Assembly: GCF_000372725.1 (NCBI RefSeq)
Contig: NW_005202113.1
Coordinates: 133,891 to 197,890, forward strand
Direction: 5' to 3'
Source: Emiliania huxleyi CCMP1516
Taxonomy: Eukaryota; Haptophyta; Isochrysidales; Noelaerhabdaceae
Length of the DNA stretch: 64,000 nucleotides
The notes under the pieces are model-generated. The model saw nothing but the letters and a program-made list of their open reading frames with translations, was not told the DNA's origin and did not search any database. The first letter of the stretch is position 1; every line of letters begins with the position of its first letter. Below are positions 20,243-29,882 of this stretch, one piece after another. The position numbers and the translations under genes are program-made.

Positions 20243-22812
20243 AACACACCGCGGCAGTGGGGTGCTCGGGCTGCGCAAAACCATCTCGCGCTCGCCCTCC
20301 GAGTCCAGCGAGTACGCGGACACCCACCCGCGCCTGCGGCACAAGCCGTGCCTCGCGTCGAGCAGGGAGACGCTCGCGGACGGCACTGCACTGCCGCGCG
20401 GGCTCGTCTCGCGGCTGTCGATGCTCGAGCTCTCACGGCTGACCGCACCCACGGGCCCGCAGTTCGGCCCGACCGCGAGCAGTCTCCACTGCGGTGCCCT
20501 CTCTGATTCGAAGCTCCGCCGCAGCCGCTCGGCGACTTCTCTCGGCTCGGTAGGGTCGGTGCCGACGACGGAGCAGGCAATGATCGACGGCTCGGGCTCG
20601 CGGCTGGCGGTGCTCGCCGATCGGCCCGGCGGCTCGCGGAATCCGTCCCCGGCGCCGGGCAAAGCGCCCACGACGGGCTGCGACAAGAGCCGGCGAGCCT
20701 GCTTGCGAAGAGGCACGCTCAGCGCGAGCACGAGCGCGAGCACGGACTGCGGACGCACGTCGGATGGAGGCGATGCGGGGCAGACGAGCTCTCTCTTTGA
20801 GACAGGCGGCGGGACGGGCGGCGGGCCCCCCGCCGCCGGCGAGGCGGCGCTCGAGGGGAGCGCTGATGGCGCGGCGGGCCCGAGTGGCTCTGTGGGCGGG
20901 AGGCCGCTGGATGCGTTGCTGCAGCCGCTGCTGCAGCCTCTCGTCGAGCGTGTCGTCCCCGAGGCCTGGCGCGGCACGGTGGAGGGGGTGAGCGCCTCCG
21001 CGTGGGCCGCCGCCTCGCAGCCTCTCTCGACGGGCGCCGGCGTCTCGGCGTGGGCCGCCGCGCGCGCCTACGGTCTCGCTCCCGTTGGGTGGCGGGCGTG
21101 GCCGGCGGGCTCGACGGCGCGCGAGGTGGTCGGGTGGCTGCAGGAGCGGCCGGGTCCGCTCGCGGGGCTCGGAAGCGCGCTCGGCGAGTGGCAGGCACTC
21201 GTGGAGGAGCAGATAGCGCAGCAGCAGGAGGAGCTCGACGAGCAGAGACGGGCCGCAGTCGCTCTTCGGGAGGGGTGAGCTGCTTCAGTGGCCCCCTCGC
21301 GTCCTCGCCCTCCCCTGGCCCCCCCCCCCGCCCTCCCCGCCCCACCACCCTTCCCCCCCGCCCTCGTCCGCAGGTGCTCCATCGCACCGCCCGCCGAGCC
21401 AACCACGAGGATCGGCAGCGAGGAGATGCAGCTGCAGAGTGGAGACATGCTCGGGGAGGTGCACGTGCATGCCGCCGACCACCACGCTCTGCACGCAACC
21501 GAGCTGCAGCCGCCGCAGCCGCCGCAGCCGCCGCAGCCGCCGCAGCCGCCGCAGCCGCCGCAGCCGCCGCAGCCGCCGCTTTTCCAGCTGCCAGGCCCGA
21601 TGCGGCCGCCGTGCAGCGAGGCGGCGAGGCGGGTCGAGGCGGGTGGTCGGGCGGAGGCTCGAGCGGCGCCGCACCGCGCTCCTGCCGCGCCGCGGCGGCC
21701 GCGGCTGGTCCCGACGGCCTTCTCGTGGCCGGGGGAGTGCCACGCCGCGTTCCTCTCGGGCTCCTTCAACAACTGGAGCGAGCGCATCCCGCTCGAGAGG
21801 CGGTGCGACTCGCCCGGCCGCGCCGAGCCCTGCTCCGACTGGTCTCTCGTCCTCCCCCTCCCGCCGGGCGAGTACGCGTACAAGTTCATCATCGAGGCGC
21901 CCGCCGGCTGCTTGCGCTGGGACACCTCTGGCGCCTGAGCACGGCTTGTGCAGACACTGCCCCGCCACTCGTGTCCGTCACACGTCCTTGGACGCGCGTC
22001 TCGCAGGCGCCGAGCAAACCGTCGCCGACGAGGGCGGGGTGCTGCACAACTGGCTGGTGGTGGTGCCGCAGGACGAGGACGGCGAGCCGGCCGCTCACAC
22101 CGGTACGCGCGCGTCGCTCACGGCGGCGGCCCTCTCGATCGTCGACGCGCGCGGGCCGGACGAGGAGGAGGAGAGCTACTCGCAGGAGGTGCCCGCCGAG
22201 GTGGTGGAGCTCTTCTTCGCGACAGAGCCGCCCCCCCTCCCGCCCCACCTCGCCGAGCACGCCGCCGCGCTCGCCGAGCCGTCCCGCCGCCCTCCGCCGC
22301 GCCGGCCGCCGCCGCCGCCGCGACCGCCGCCGCCGTCGCTCATCCAGTCGCCGCTGCTGCTCCCCACCGCGCCCATCCCGCCCTCGCTCCTCGCCGCGCT
22401 CCCCGAGCTGCGCCAGAGCCACGCCGCCGCCGCCGCCGCGGCGGCGGCGAAAGGGGAAGTGGCTGCGGCGCCGTTGCTGCTCGCCTCCGGCTGTGCTGCT
22501 CGCTCCGGGTCCGCAGTGGCGCGGGAGGCGGCGTCGCGGCGCGACGATCCTGTCCCTCATCACGCGATCGGCCCTCCGCCTCCTCACCCCTCCCGGCCTC
22601 TCGACGGTAGGCTCACTGCGCCGGGGCGGGGTTCGGCAGCGGAATGCGCCGTCGCTTACGGAGGCCCTCACTGCCACGCGACACTGAACCATTGCGCTTG
22701 GAGTGTCGACCCTTCCGCCGGCAACGGCGAGGCCCGGGTCGCTCGCCTCCAGGTCAAGCGGCGATGCCGGCACAAGTTCGTGACCAACGAGCTGGTCCGG
22801 TTCGTTAACTGA
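20235..22812 (+). CDS. AMPK/SNF1 beta subunit with CBM48 glycogen-binding domain, 3 exons
   Basis: Exons 20235-21274, 21374-21930 and 22007-22812 join in frame to give about 800 residues. Intron 1 is GT-AG; intron 2 is GC-AG. A long Ser/Gly/Ala-rich N-terminal extension (about 350 residues) ends in a coiled-coil. A CAG-CCG tract coding Q-P-P follows at about 21505-21570. CBM48 has FLSGSFNNWSERIPL, PPGEYAYKFIIE and, across intron 2, TVADEGGVLHNWL. The C-terminus has the beta-subunit interaction (AMPKBI) pattern: PPHL, a LLPTAPIPPSLL segment, CHATLNHCAW and RHKFVTNELVRF. It would scaffold the kinase complex and bind starch or glycogen. Family members are usually near 270-300 residues, so this one is unusually long. 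Confidence 0.82.
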
Positions 22813-23465
22813 GGCAGCTCGCAGGTGGGCGGAGTCGTGTCGTGACGCTCCGGCGCGTTGGCTGCGTCGGTTGCGCGTTGCGCAAATCCATACACATGGC
22901 ACCAGCCGTGGCCTGTGGGGGGTGGCGAGTCGAGAGGGGGGAAACGTTGTGTGTTTCATGGACCTCGCCCACACACAGCGGGCACAGACCAGACGTCACC
23001 AGCGCGCGTTGCGCAGCACTTGGAGGAGCGTAGCTCGGCTACTTGATCTGCTCTGTGCACACCGGTCGAGTCATTTCAGCTTTGAGTGTTACTGTTAGAG
23101 TTGTCATTCTCATATTAGATTTTAGACATTCTGACTCGGAACCAAAGGATGTTACAGGTCCGCTGCGAAGGGTTAATAAAAACAACTCTCTCTCACAGCA
23201 GAAAAAACGGACATCCCTTAGGGCCGCTGATAAATAAATAAATAAATACAACGGACATCCCAAGCTAGGGCTGGGTCGAGGACAGACACGTCCCCACCTT
23301 TGCAGGATTTTGCAAAAGCGAGGGGGGAGGGCGCATCGCCGCGCGGAGAGGGCTGGGCACAGGGCACAGGGGATCTCTCTCGCATAGGATATGCACTCGG
23401 CGGCACGAGGGCAAGGCTGGGCGTCCTATGTTTGTGCTCCCCCCCGGACCCCTCGCTCTCGGGCA
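22813..23465. mobile_element. Intergenic with an R1 fragment (about 23195-23440)
   Basis: From about 23230 the blocks (ATAA)n, CATCCCAAGCTAGGGCTGGG, GTCCCCACCTTTGCAGGATTTTG and, later, a CGCATAGGATATGCAC/CGGCGGCACGAGGGCA block match the plus-strand order of the 45.2-45.5 kb copies and the reverse complement of 1765-1850. The 22813-23190 part shows nothing recognisable. Confidence 0.6.
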
Positions 23466-24392
23466 CTAACCATCTGACCACTCATCGACGGGGCTTGGCG
23501 AGCGGCCGCGCTGCGGGGCAGGGCTGGTGAGAATGGGCTCTGGCCACTCGCCCGTGCGGTTGTAACCCCGCATCTGTCGGACAGAGGCCTCGACCGCCCC
23601 TCGCGGCAAGCTCTTGAGCATCTCGAGCAGCTCGCCCGCCGCCATCGCCGCCTCAAACTGCTCCCTCATGCCGAGCGCGCCGCATACCCTGCGGACCGCC
23701 TCCTGCTGCACCTCGTCCGGCGTATCGGTTTCATAGCCGGACGAGTCAGCGGAGGCGGCCCGCTTGGCGGGCGGAGAGTCGGGCGACGGCGAGCGCGACT
23801 GGCGCGAGGGCCCGCTGCCGCGCGCGGACAGCGCGTTCTTGTCAACGAGACGGGGTCCAGCATCGGCACGGCCCCTGGCACCGCGGCCCTTGCCGCGCTG
23901 CTGCTGCCCACGCTTCCTGCCCGGGTTAGGGACAGTGAAGGAGCAGCCGCGCACTCCGCCGCCGCTGGGCGGCGGCGGCACGCGCGCGGCGGCGGCCGGG
24001 CCCGCAGGCGCGGCGGGCTGGCCACCCGCGGTGGCACCCTGCGGCTGCGATGCGGCTGCGGCGGCGTACGTCTTGGGCGCCGGCTCCGCGGCTGGCGGCG
24101 CGGCGGCAGGGGCGGGCGGCGCCGCAGGGCTCGCGCTCGCAGGCGGCTCCGTGGCCTGCGCCTGCCGCTCCTGGCGCACAGCGCGCTCGAGCTGCGAGTG
24201 CGGGTGCAGCTGTACGATGACGTCGCCGCTCTGCGTCGCGGTGAAGGAGACCGAGTACGGCGCTTCGCCGTCGTTCTTCTTCTCCGCGTAGACGAGCGCG
24301 TAGTCGCACACCTGTCGTTGGTGGTCAGTGAAGATGGTCTCTGTGCAGCGCTCGGCGGAGCCGACGCGAGAGAAGTGCCGCCTGAACGCCAT
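23466..24392 (-). CDS. Uncharacterised protein with folded N-terminus and disordered Ala/Pro/Ser-rich body
   Basis: 308 residues, one exon, ATG at 24392. Residues 1-75 look folded (DYALVYAEKKNDGEAPYSV, DVIVQLHPHSQLERAV). Residues 80-230 are Ala/Pro-rich and then basic (GRKRGQQQRGKGRGARGR) with SP dipeptides, like RNA-binding or nuclear disordered regions. The last 80 residues form a probable helical domain (VQQEAVRRVCGALGMREQFEAAM) and end in RGRSPSPVDEW. No family is recognised. It is divergent from the SNARE gene, starts separated by 150 bp. Confidence 0.6.
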   Translation of the reverse strand: MAFRRHFSRVGSAERCTETIFTDHQRQVCDYALVYAEKKNDGEAPYSVSFTATQSGDVIVQLHPHSQLERAVRQERQAQATEPPASASPAAPPAPAAAPPAAEPAPKTYAAAAASQPQGATAGGQPAAPAGPAAAARVPPPPSGGGVRGCSFTVPNPGRKRGQQQRGKGRGARGRADAGPRLVDKNALSARGSGPSRQSRSPSPDSPPAKRAASADSSGYETDTPDEVQQEAVRRVCGALGMREQFEAAMAAGELLEMLKSLPRGAVEASVRQMRGYNRTGEWPEPILTSPAPQRGRSPSPVDEWSDG

Positions 24393-24542
24393 GCGTCAGG
24401 CGCTGTTTTTTAGGGCCGCTGGACAGGCAGACACAGGCTAAAAAAGAATTCTTCCGCCTCGGCCGCGGCGGCGGCGTTCTCGGTAGGAGGGCGGTCACCG
24501 CTCCATCGAGCGACTCGCACCGGTCTGCCACCGCTGTCCTTG
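24393..24542. promoter_or_regulatory. Short shared promoter region between divergent genes
   Basis: Only 150 bp separate the start codons at 24392 (minus) and 24543 (plus), so both promoters must lie here or overlap the genes. No TATA-like box is evident. Confidence 0.35.
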
Positions 24543-26979
24543 ATGGAGGAGCCGTCGCGCGACGCGGTTCTCGTGCTATCGAAGCTGGTGCGGCAGATTG
24601 AGGAGGGGCGCGAGCTGCTGCTCCGATCGGCCGGCGACAACGCATTTGGCTACACGGCAGATGCGGCTGCGCAGGTCTCGAGCTCAATCGAGACGACGCT
24701 CGCGCTCTGCCGTCGCGCCGAGAACGTGCTTCAAATGTGGACCACTCTCTCGGCGGCCACCACGACGGCGGCGGACGATCGGGCGGTGACGCCGGCCGCT
24801 ATCGAGCCGCTCGCGGAGGAGGTGCGTAGGGCGGTGCGCGAGTTTGAGATCGTGGCCGAGGCGGCGCGCTCGCAGATGGCGCAGGCCGGCTCGCATCACT
24901 CGCAGCTGCGGCAGGCGGCGGGCGAATCCCTCTTTGGCGACGCGCTCGACATCTTTGCCAGTCGTTCGCAGGTGTGTACTAGAGCAGCGCCAGCAGAACG
25001 AAGCTCTCCTCTCTCACACACAAGCAGACGCCGGGTGCCACACGGGCACCGGCCGTCACAGTAGCACGGCCGCCTCAGCGCCCCTTGCGAGGGCGAGGCA
25101 TTGCAGCGAGGCACTACAGCGAGGCACTGCAGCACTCGTGCACACTCTGCCGGCGCCTTGCCACACAAGCTGGTCGGCGGCCGCAGGTGAACCGGACCTG
25201 GGACGCGCTCCTCTCGATGGAGCCGTCCTCGCGGCCGCGGGAGTCGGCCTCGCCCGCGCCCTTCGCGCGCCCCGCCCGCGGTGCCGCCCTCGGAGGAGCG
25301 CCCTCGACGCCGCCCTCGCGCCGCTTTGGCGGCGGCGCCGCGACGCCCTCCGCAGCGCTCGACATTTGGGAGAGCCGGATGCACGACTCGGGCGCCGCAG
25401 CCCCCCCCCCGCCCCCCTCACACACCACACGCGCCTTGGCGCCGGCCCGCCCCGCCCGCCGCCCCACCCCCGCCCGCCGCCCGCCCTCACCCCGTCGGCC
25501 TCCCCTCGCCGCGCCGCTCTGCAGGCTCGCGCACCGCGCTCTACGGCTCGCCGCCGCTCGAGGCCTCGCACGACGACGCCTTCCTCCTCGCGGCGCGTGC
25601 GCGCGAGCTCTCCATCCGGGCGGTCGGCGACGACGAGGTGTCTGTGCGGGCAGAGAGCTCTGACGGCGGCGCGTCGACGACGCTGGCCGAGGTGCGGCAG
25701 CAGATCGACGCGCTCCGCGCGCTCACGCCGCAGCTTGAGGAGCTCGTCGTCGCCTCGGTGTGGAGCTTCGGCGCTGCGGAGGCGGCGCGGCTGAGCGGCC
25801 TCGAAGAGCAGGCGCGAGGGCTCGCGAGGCAGGCGCGGACCCTGCTCAGCAGCACTTCGATGACGGAGGCGGCCACCGAGGCGCGCGCGGCGCTCGAGGC
25901 GGAGGTCAGCCGGTTCGGAGAGATCGCCGCCCTCGCGCGCTCCGCGATGGAGCAGATGCAGCCCGCCGGCGCGCCGTCGGCCGCCCCTGCGACGCCCGGC
26001 GCCACGCTCCACGCCGCCGCCTCCCCGCCGCCGGAGCCGAGCCTGCACACGCCCGCCGCCAGCCGGGGCGGCGCCGGCCGAGGCGGCGCCTCGAGCCGGC
26101 CGAGGAGCGCCGCCCCGCCGGGAGAGCGGCTCACCCTCGCGAGTCACACCCCTGAGCTCCGGCGCACCGCTGACGCGTGTAGGACCGAGCCGGGCACGTC
26201 GACCCCCGCCTCGGCCGGGTGGGAGTCGCTGCGGGCGAGGGTGGGGGGCGCCGTCGACCACGGCCTGGCCGGCGTGCTGCAGTCGGCGGGTGGCCTCGGG
26301 GGCGCGGGCGGCGGCGCGGGCGGCGGCGCGGGCGGCGGCGCGGGCGGCAGCGCAGAGCCAGAGCACGTCGCGGAGAGGGTCACGTGGAGCGAGGCAGCGG
26401 CGCCGGTGGCTAAGGATGGCGGCGCCGCCTCGAGGAGAGAGGGGGCGAGGAGAGAGGGGGCGGCTCCGCGGCCGGGGCCGACGTCGCAGCTTCCGTACGA
26501 CGAGGCGACGCCGCCGCCGCCGCAGGAGCCGCCGCCGCAGCAGCAGCAGATGCAGGTGCTGCAGCAGCAGCCGCCGCAGCAGAATCAGCAGGCGCTGCAG
26601 GAGTCGGTGGCGCTGAACAACACCCTCATCGAGGAGCGGGGGGCGGCCATCCAGGCGCTCTCTCTGGCGAGGAGAGGAGCTCTCAGCACTGTCTCGGCTC
26701 GACCCGGCCTCCCTCTCCGCTAGGCCATATCCGGCGAGGTCGAGGCGCTCGGGGAGCTCTTCGTCGAGGTGCGCCTCACGCCGCCGCTGGGAGGGGAGGA
26801 GCGGGCAGTGGGCCTCCTCTCAACGAGCGACTTCGCCATAGGTCGCCCACCTGGTCGACGCGCAGTCAGCACCTCTCGACCAGTTTGGCGACGACGTCGC
26901 AAAAGCGCACGCGGCGACCGTCGCCGCCAACCGCGAGCTCGAGAGGGCGGCGAACCAGAAGGGTTGTGCGATTGCGTAG
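24543..26979 (+). CDS. Qa-SNARE (syntaxin-like) ending in a CaaX box instead of a membrane helix, 5 exons
   Basis: Exons 24543-24971, 25187-25391, 25525-26654, 26724-26768 and 26842-26979 join in frame to about 648 residues; introns 2 and 3 are GC-AG. The N-terminal half is helical (LSKLVRQIEEGRELLLRSAG; IETTLALCRRAENVLQ). The middle is long and disordered with poly-Gln/Pro stretches. The C-terminus is a Qa-SNARE motif running from NNTLIEERGAAIQAISG through ELFVEVAHLVDAQSAPLDQF to VAKAHAATVAANRELERA. The Q in VDAQSAP is at the central ionic layer. The protein then stops at QKGCAIA: there is no transmembrane helix, and the last four residues C-A-I-A fit a farnesylation (CaaX) motif. It would act in vesicle fusion at an unknown compartment. 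Confidence 0.75.
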
Positions 26980-27091
26980 CCGGAAGCGACAGACTGGGGG
27001 CGCGGCCGTGCGCATTTTGACAGTAATTCAGGGGTGGAGCCGCCGCCAGTCCTCTTCCTAGGCTGTAGTCTCTGTGAGATGACTTTGTGAG

Positions 27092-27177
<86 letters not shown>
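27092..27177. repeat. (GT)n microsatellite
   Basis: About 42 GT dinucleotides without interruption, downstream of the SNARE gene. Confidence 0.95.
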
Positions 27178-28858
27178 CCGTGCTATGTGTCCTCTAGTGT
27201 CGCTCTCTCTCGTGAGACTGCTGACTCGTCTAGCGAGCGCCGTCTCACCCAGGCCCAGCGTCGTCTCTTCTCCTCCTGTTGTCTCTCTCCCCACGACTCT
27301 CTGTGAACTTGTTGTGCTCCGCGCTGTCGTTGTGCTCGATTCATTGTGCGCGCCACTCACTCGAGCGCCATTCGTGCACAAAGCAGATACCAGACGTCGG
27401 TTTCCCATCGGGTTTCTGCTGCGGTTTCCCATGGCGGTTTCCCATAGCCGAAAACCCAGGGGTCGGTCGGTTTCTGCGGCGCTCTCTGGTTTTTCTGGGA
27501 TCTGTTTTATGGGACACCCGCCTCGATTTCCCGTGGGATCTGCCTGTGGGTCTGGTTTCTGCGGTGTGAATACATCTCCCGCTTCGTCCTAATGAGCTCA
27601 TTCCGGCCAATGAACAGGTGTCCCCCATCCGATTTTTTTCAAGTGGGAACAGCAAAAAAGCGGCATGCATTCTGCGTTCTGGTTTCTGGTTTCTGCTCCG
27701 ATTGGTCGCGACTGGTGATGAGTGTTAAGCTGAGGTTGTCAACGCCGGGTGCGGGTAAATCTCGGCACGGATCGGCACGTGTGGTAGCGTGCGATGAGGC
27801 CTTGCCAGCTCCTGGTGGTGCCCTCAAGATCGCCGCGCGCATTGGCCGCTCCGCCGACGTTGTGATAGAGCTTCTTTCTGTCTCCAACAGAGTAGATCCA
27901 AACACTCTATTGATAGGTGATAGGTACTCAAAACACTCGCACAACGCCTGCTTTCACAGCTCAGCCTTTCAGGGCTTGGGCATGACAAGCAACGGCCCCG
28001 CCGGTCGGCGTCCAATGCACGAGGCAGCCATGTTGGCTGCCACGGCGTTTCCGCTCGGGATCGCGGCAGCCTGGCGGACTCGACCGCATCGCAGGCCTCC
28101 CTCCCGTGAGCCACAAAAGTGCGTGGCAGCGCGGCGCGCCGCCAACCTCGCTTTCGGAGCAGAAACCAGAAACCAGAAACCATAATGCCTGGAGCGATAA
28201 AACGGTTCCCCCCAAGGGTTCCTCCCACCCAGAACATGCTGCTGTCTTAGTACTCCCGTTCGACCCATTCGGAATCCGATTAGTTAATGAGGGGTCATTC
28301 CGCCGGAATGACCCCTCCACGGGGAGATCGTTCACACCTCGAAAAACCAGAACCCAGAGTGTCTGGACCGATATTCCCATGGCCCGGATGTTTTCTGTGG
28401 GATGTGTCGAAAAAGCAGAATACAGAGCTCCTCCTCCTATAAGGCAGACGGTTTCTTGATAGCTGATATGCCAGGGAAGAGCCTGGTATCTCAGTATGTT
28501 ATTTCCTATGATATAACATAGTGGGATCTGGTTTATGCACACCTCTCGAGCGCGAGACAGATTTTTCTCTCTTCACACTTGTTCATTATCTGTGCGCTTG
28601 TACCACACTTTTCAAAGGCATCCCACGCTTTCCGAACGAAACCGATCTGTCGCGGACAGCCCCGCGCACCGAACACGAAAAGCCCACCGCCGAGATAGGG
28701 CAAGTAGTATTTGAAACACGTTGTGAGACCTGCGTTGGTTCTGCGCGAGGGCACTCTGGGATGCAAGCACGGTGTGATCTCGTCTTGACGACTCGTCAAC
28801 GTCATCTGATCTATATTGCGTGAGCGAGAGCCCGCGCGGCGAGCGAGCCCGCTGCCGC
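27178..28858. other. Gene-poor stretch with short repeats and a perfect palindrome
   Basis: No gene is recognisable. Words of the form GGTTTCTGGTTTCTG (27677-27697) and the complement CAGAAACCAGAAACCAG (28158-28180) occur in inverted orientation about 500 bp apart. A palindrome with 14-bp arms and a 1-base centre lies at 28289-28317. The longest plus frame (27592-28185) has no family features. Confidence 0.5.
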
Positions 28859-29882
28859 TCTTCACCCGCTGACGCTTGCGCTTGGCACTTCCTCGCCTTC
28901 TGGATCGTCGTACGAGTATGTCATGTCGCCATCCTGGTCGGTGAAGCGACCGATCGCCTTGCAGATGGCGTACGCGCTCTTGCCAGGCTGCTCACAAAAG
29001 GCAAGCCGCGCCGCAGTGAACTCGGACTCGGAGCCTCTGCCCGCCTTTTTAGACACGGTTTCGATTCGACTCAGCTCCTGCCCAATCTTCACCCGCTTGT
29101 CCCTAGCCGTCGAGGGCGTTGCTCTCAGAGCGCCCTCAAGCTCTTTCCGCTTGCACCACGTCTTCTCCTTGTCAAATGCGATAGTCAGGCTGCCATCGCA
29201 GTAGGCTTGGCGCAGCTCGTCCTGCTCGCGGTCTCGCCGGGTCATCGCGCAGGTGGGCGTCTCCATGTTGTGACCGAGCGAGCAGTACTCGGCGTAGGCG
29301 GCCTGGTGCACCGCGATGCTGAACGGGATGAGGCGTATCTGCCTGCGAGAGACGGGCTACGCAGGGGTGAGAGAGGGTCAGGGTCGCGTCACTGTCCAGG
29401 GCCGGTGCCGGCCACTTGAGCAGTTCCTTGCGCGCGGTGGTGTTTGTGAGGCCACGGAGCTTCCTCGCCACGTCCTGCCGCTCGCACATCCGGCGCTGAT
29501 CGGTGGACAGGTCGGGCTTGACGCAAAGCCATTCGAAGACGGCGTCGTCGACCCACATGCCGCCGTGATCCGTGCAAATTGGGAGCGCCTTGGCGTCTGC
29601 GGTGGAGCAGAACTGCTTCTTCATCGCGGTGTAGGTCTTGGACGCCTCGGACTTCGAGATGGCGTGCAGGGAGACGAGGATAGGCTTCCTCTCCTTTGCC
29701 GACGTGGCCGCATTGTACTGATCGATCAGGGCGCGGCGGCGGCAGACGGCCTGCGCCTGGTGGCTCTCGGTGCACCAAAAGGAGTACATCCGGGCGACCG
29801 CGTCCTCCGCCGACGCGGCGCGGGTCGCCGAGAGCGCACGCGGAACGCACGCGAGCAGCAGGCAAAGCGCACGCCGAGTCAT
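28859..29882 (-). CDS. Secreted cysteine-containing protein of unknown function, two exons
   Basis: Exon 1 starts at the ATG at 29882 with a signal peptide (RRALCLLLACVPRALSA) and runs to about 29365. Exon 2 runs from about 29335 to the stop near 28862. Two halves share a pattern of a Tyr-x-x-x-Cys helix, a charged CRRRALIDQY/TRRDREQDELRQ helix and a later C-x3-G/C-x2-DG segment (FWCTESH..., EYCSLGH...), suggesting a duplicated helical, disulfide-bonded unit. The family is not recognised. The exact splice sites of the short intron near 29330-29370 could not be fixed in frame. Confidence 0.6.

Noticed and set aside
27592-28185. 198-codon plus-strand open frame.
   Set aside because: No domain, composition like surrounding DNA, and it crosses repeated CAGAAACC words.
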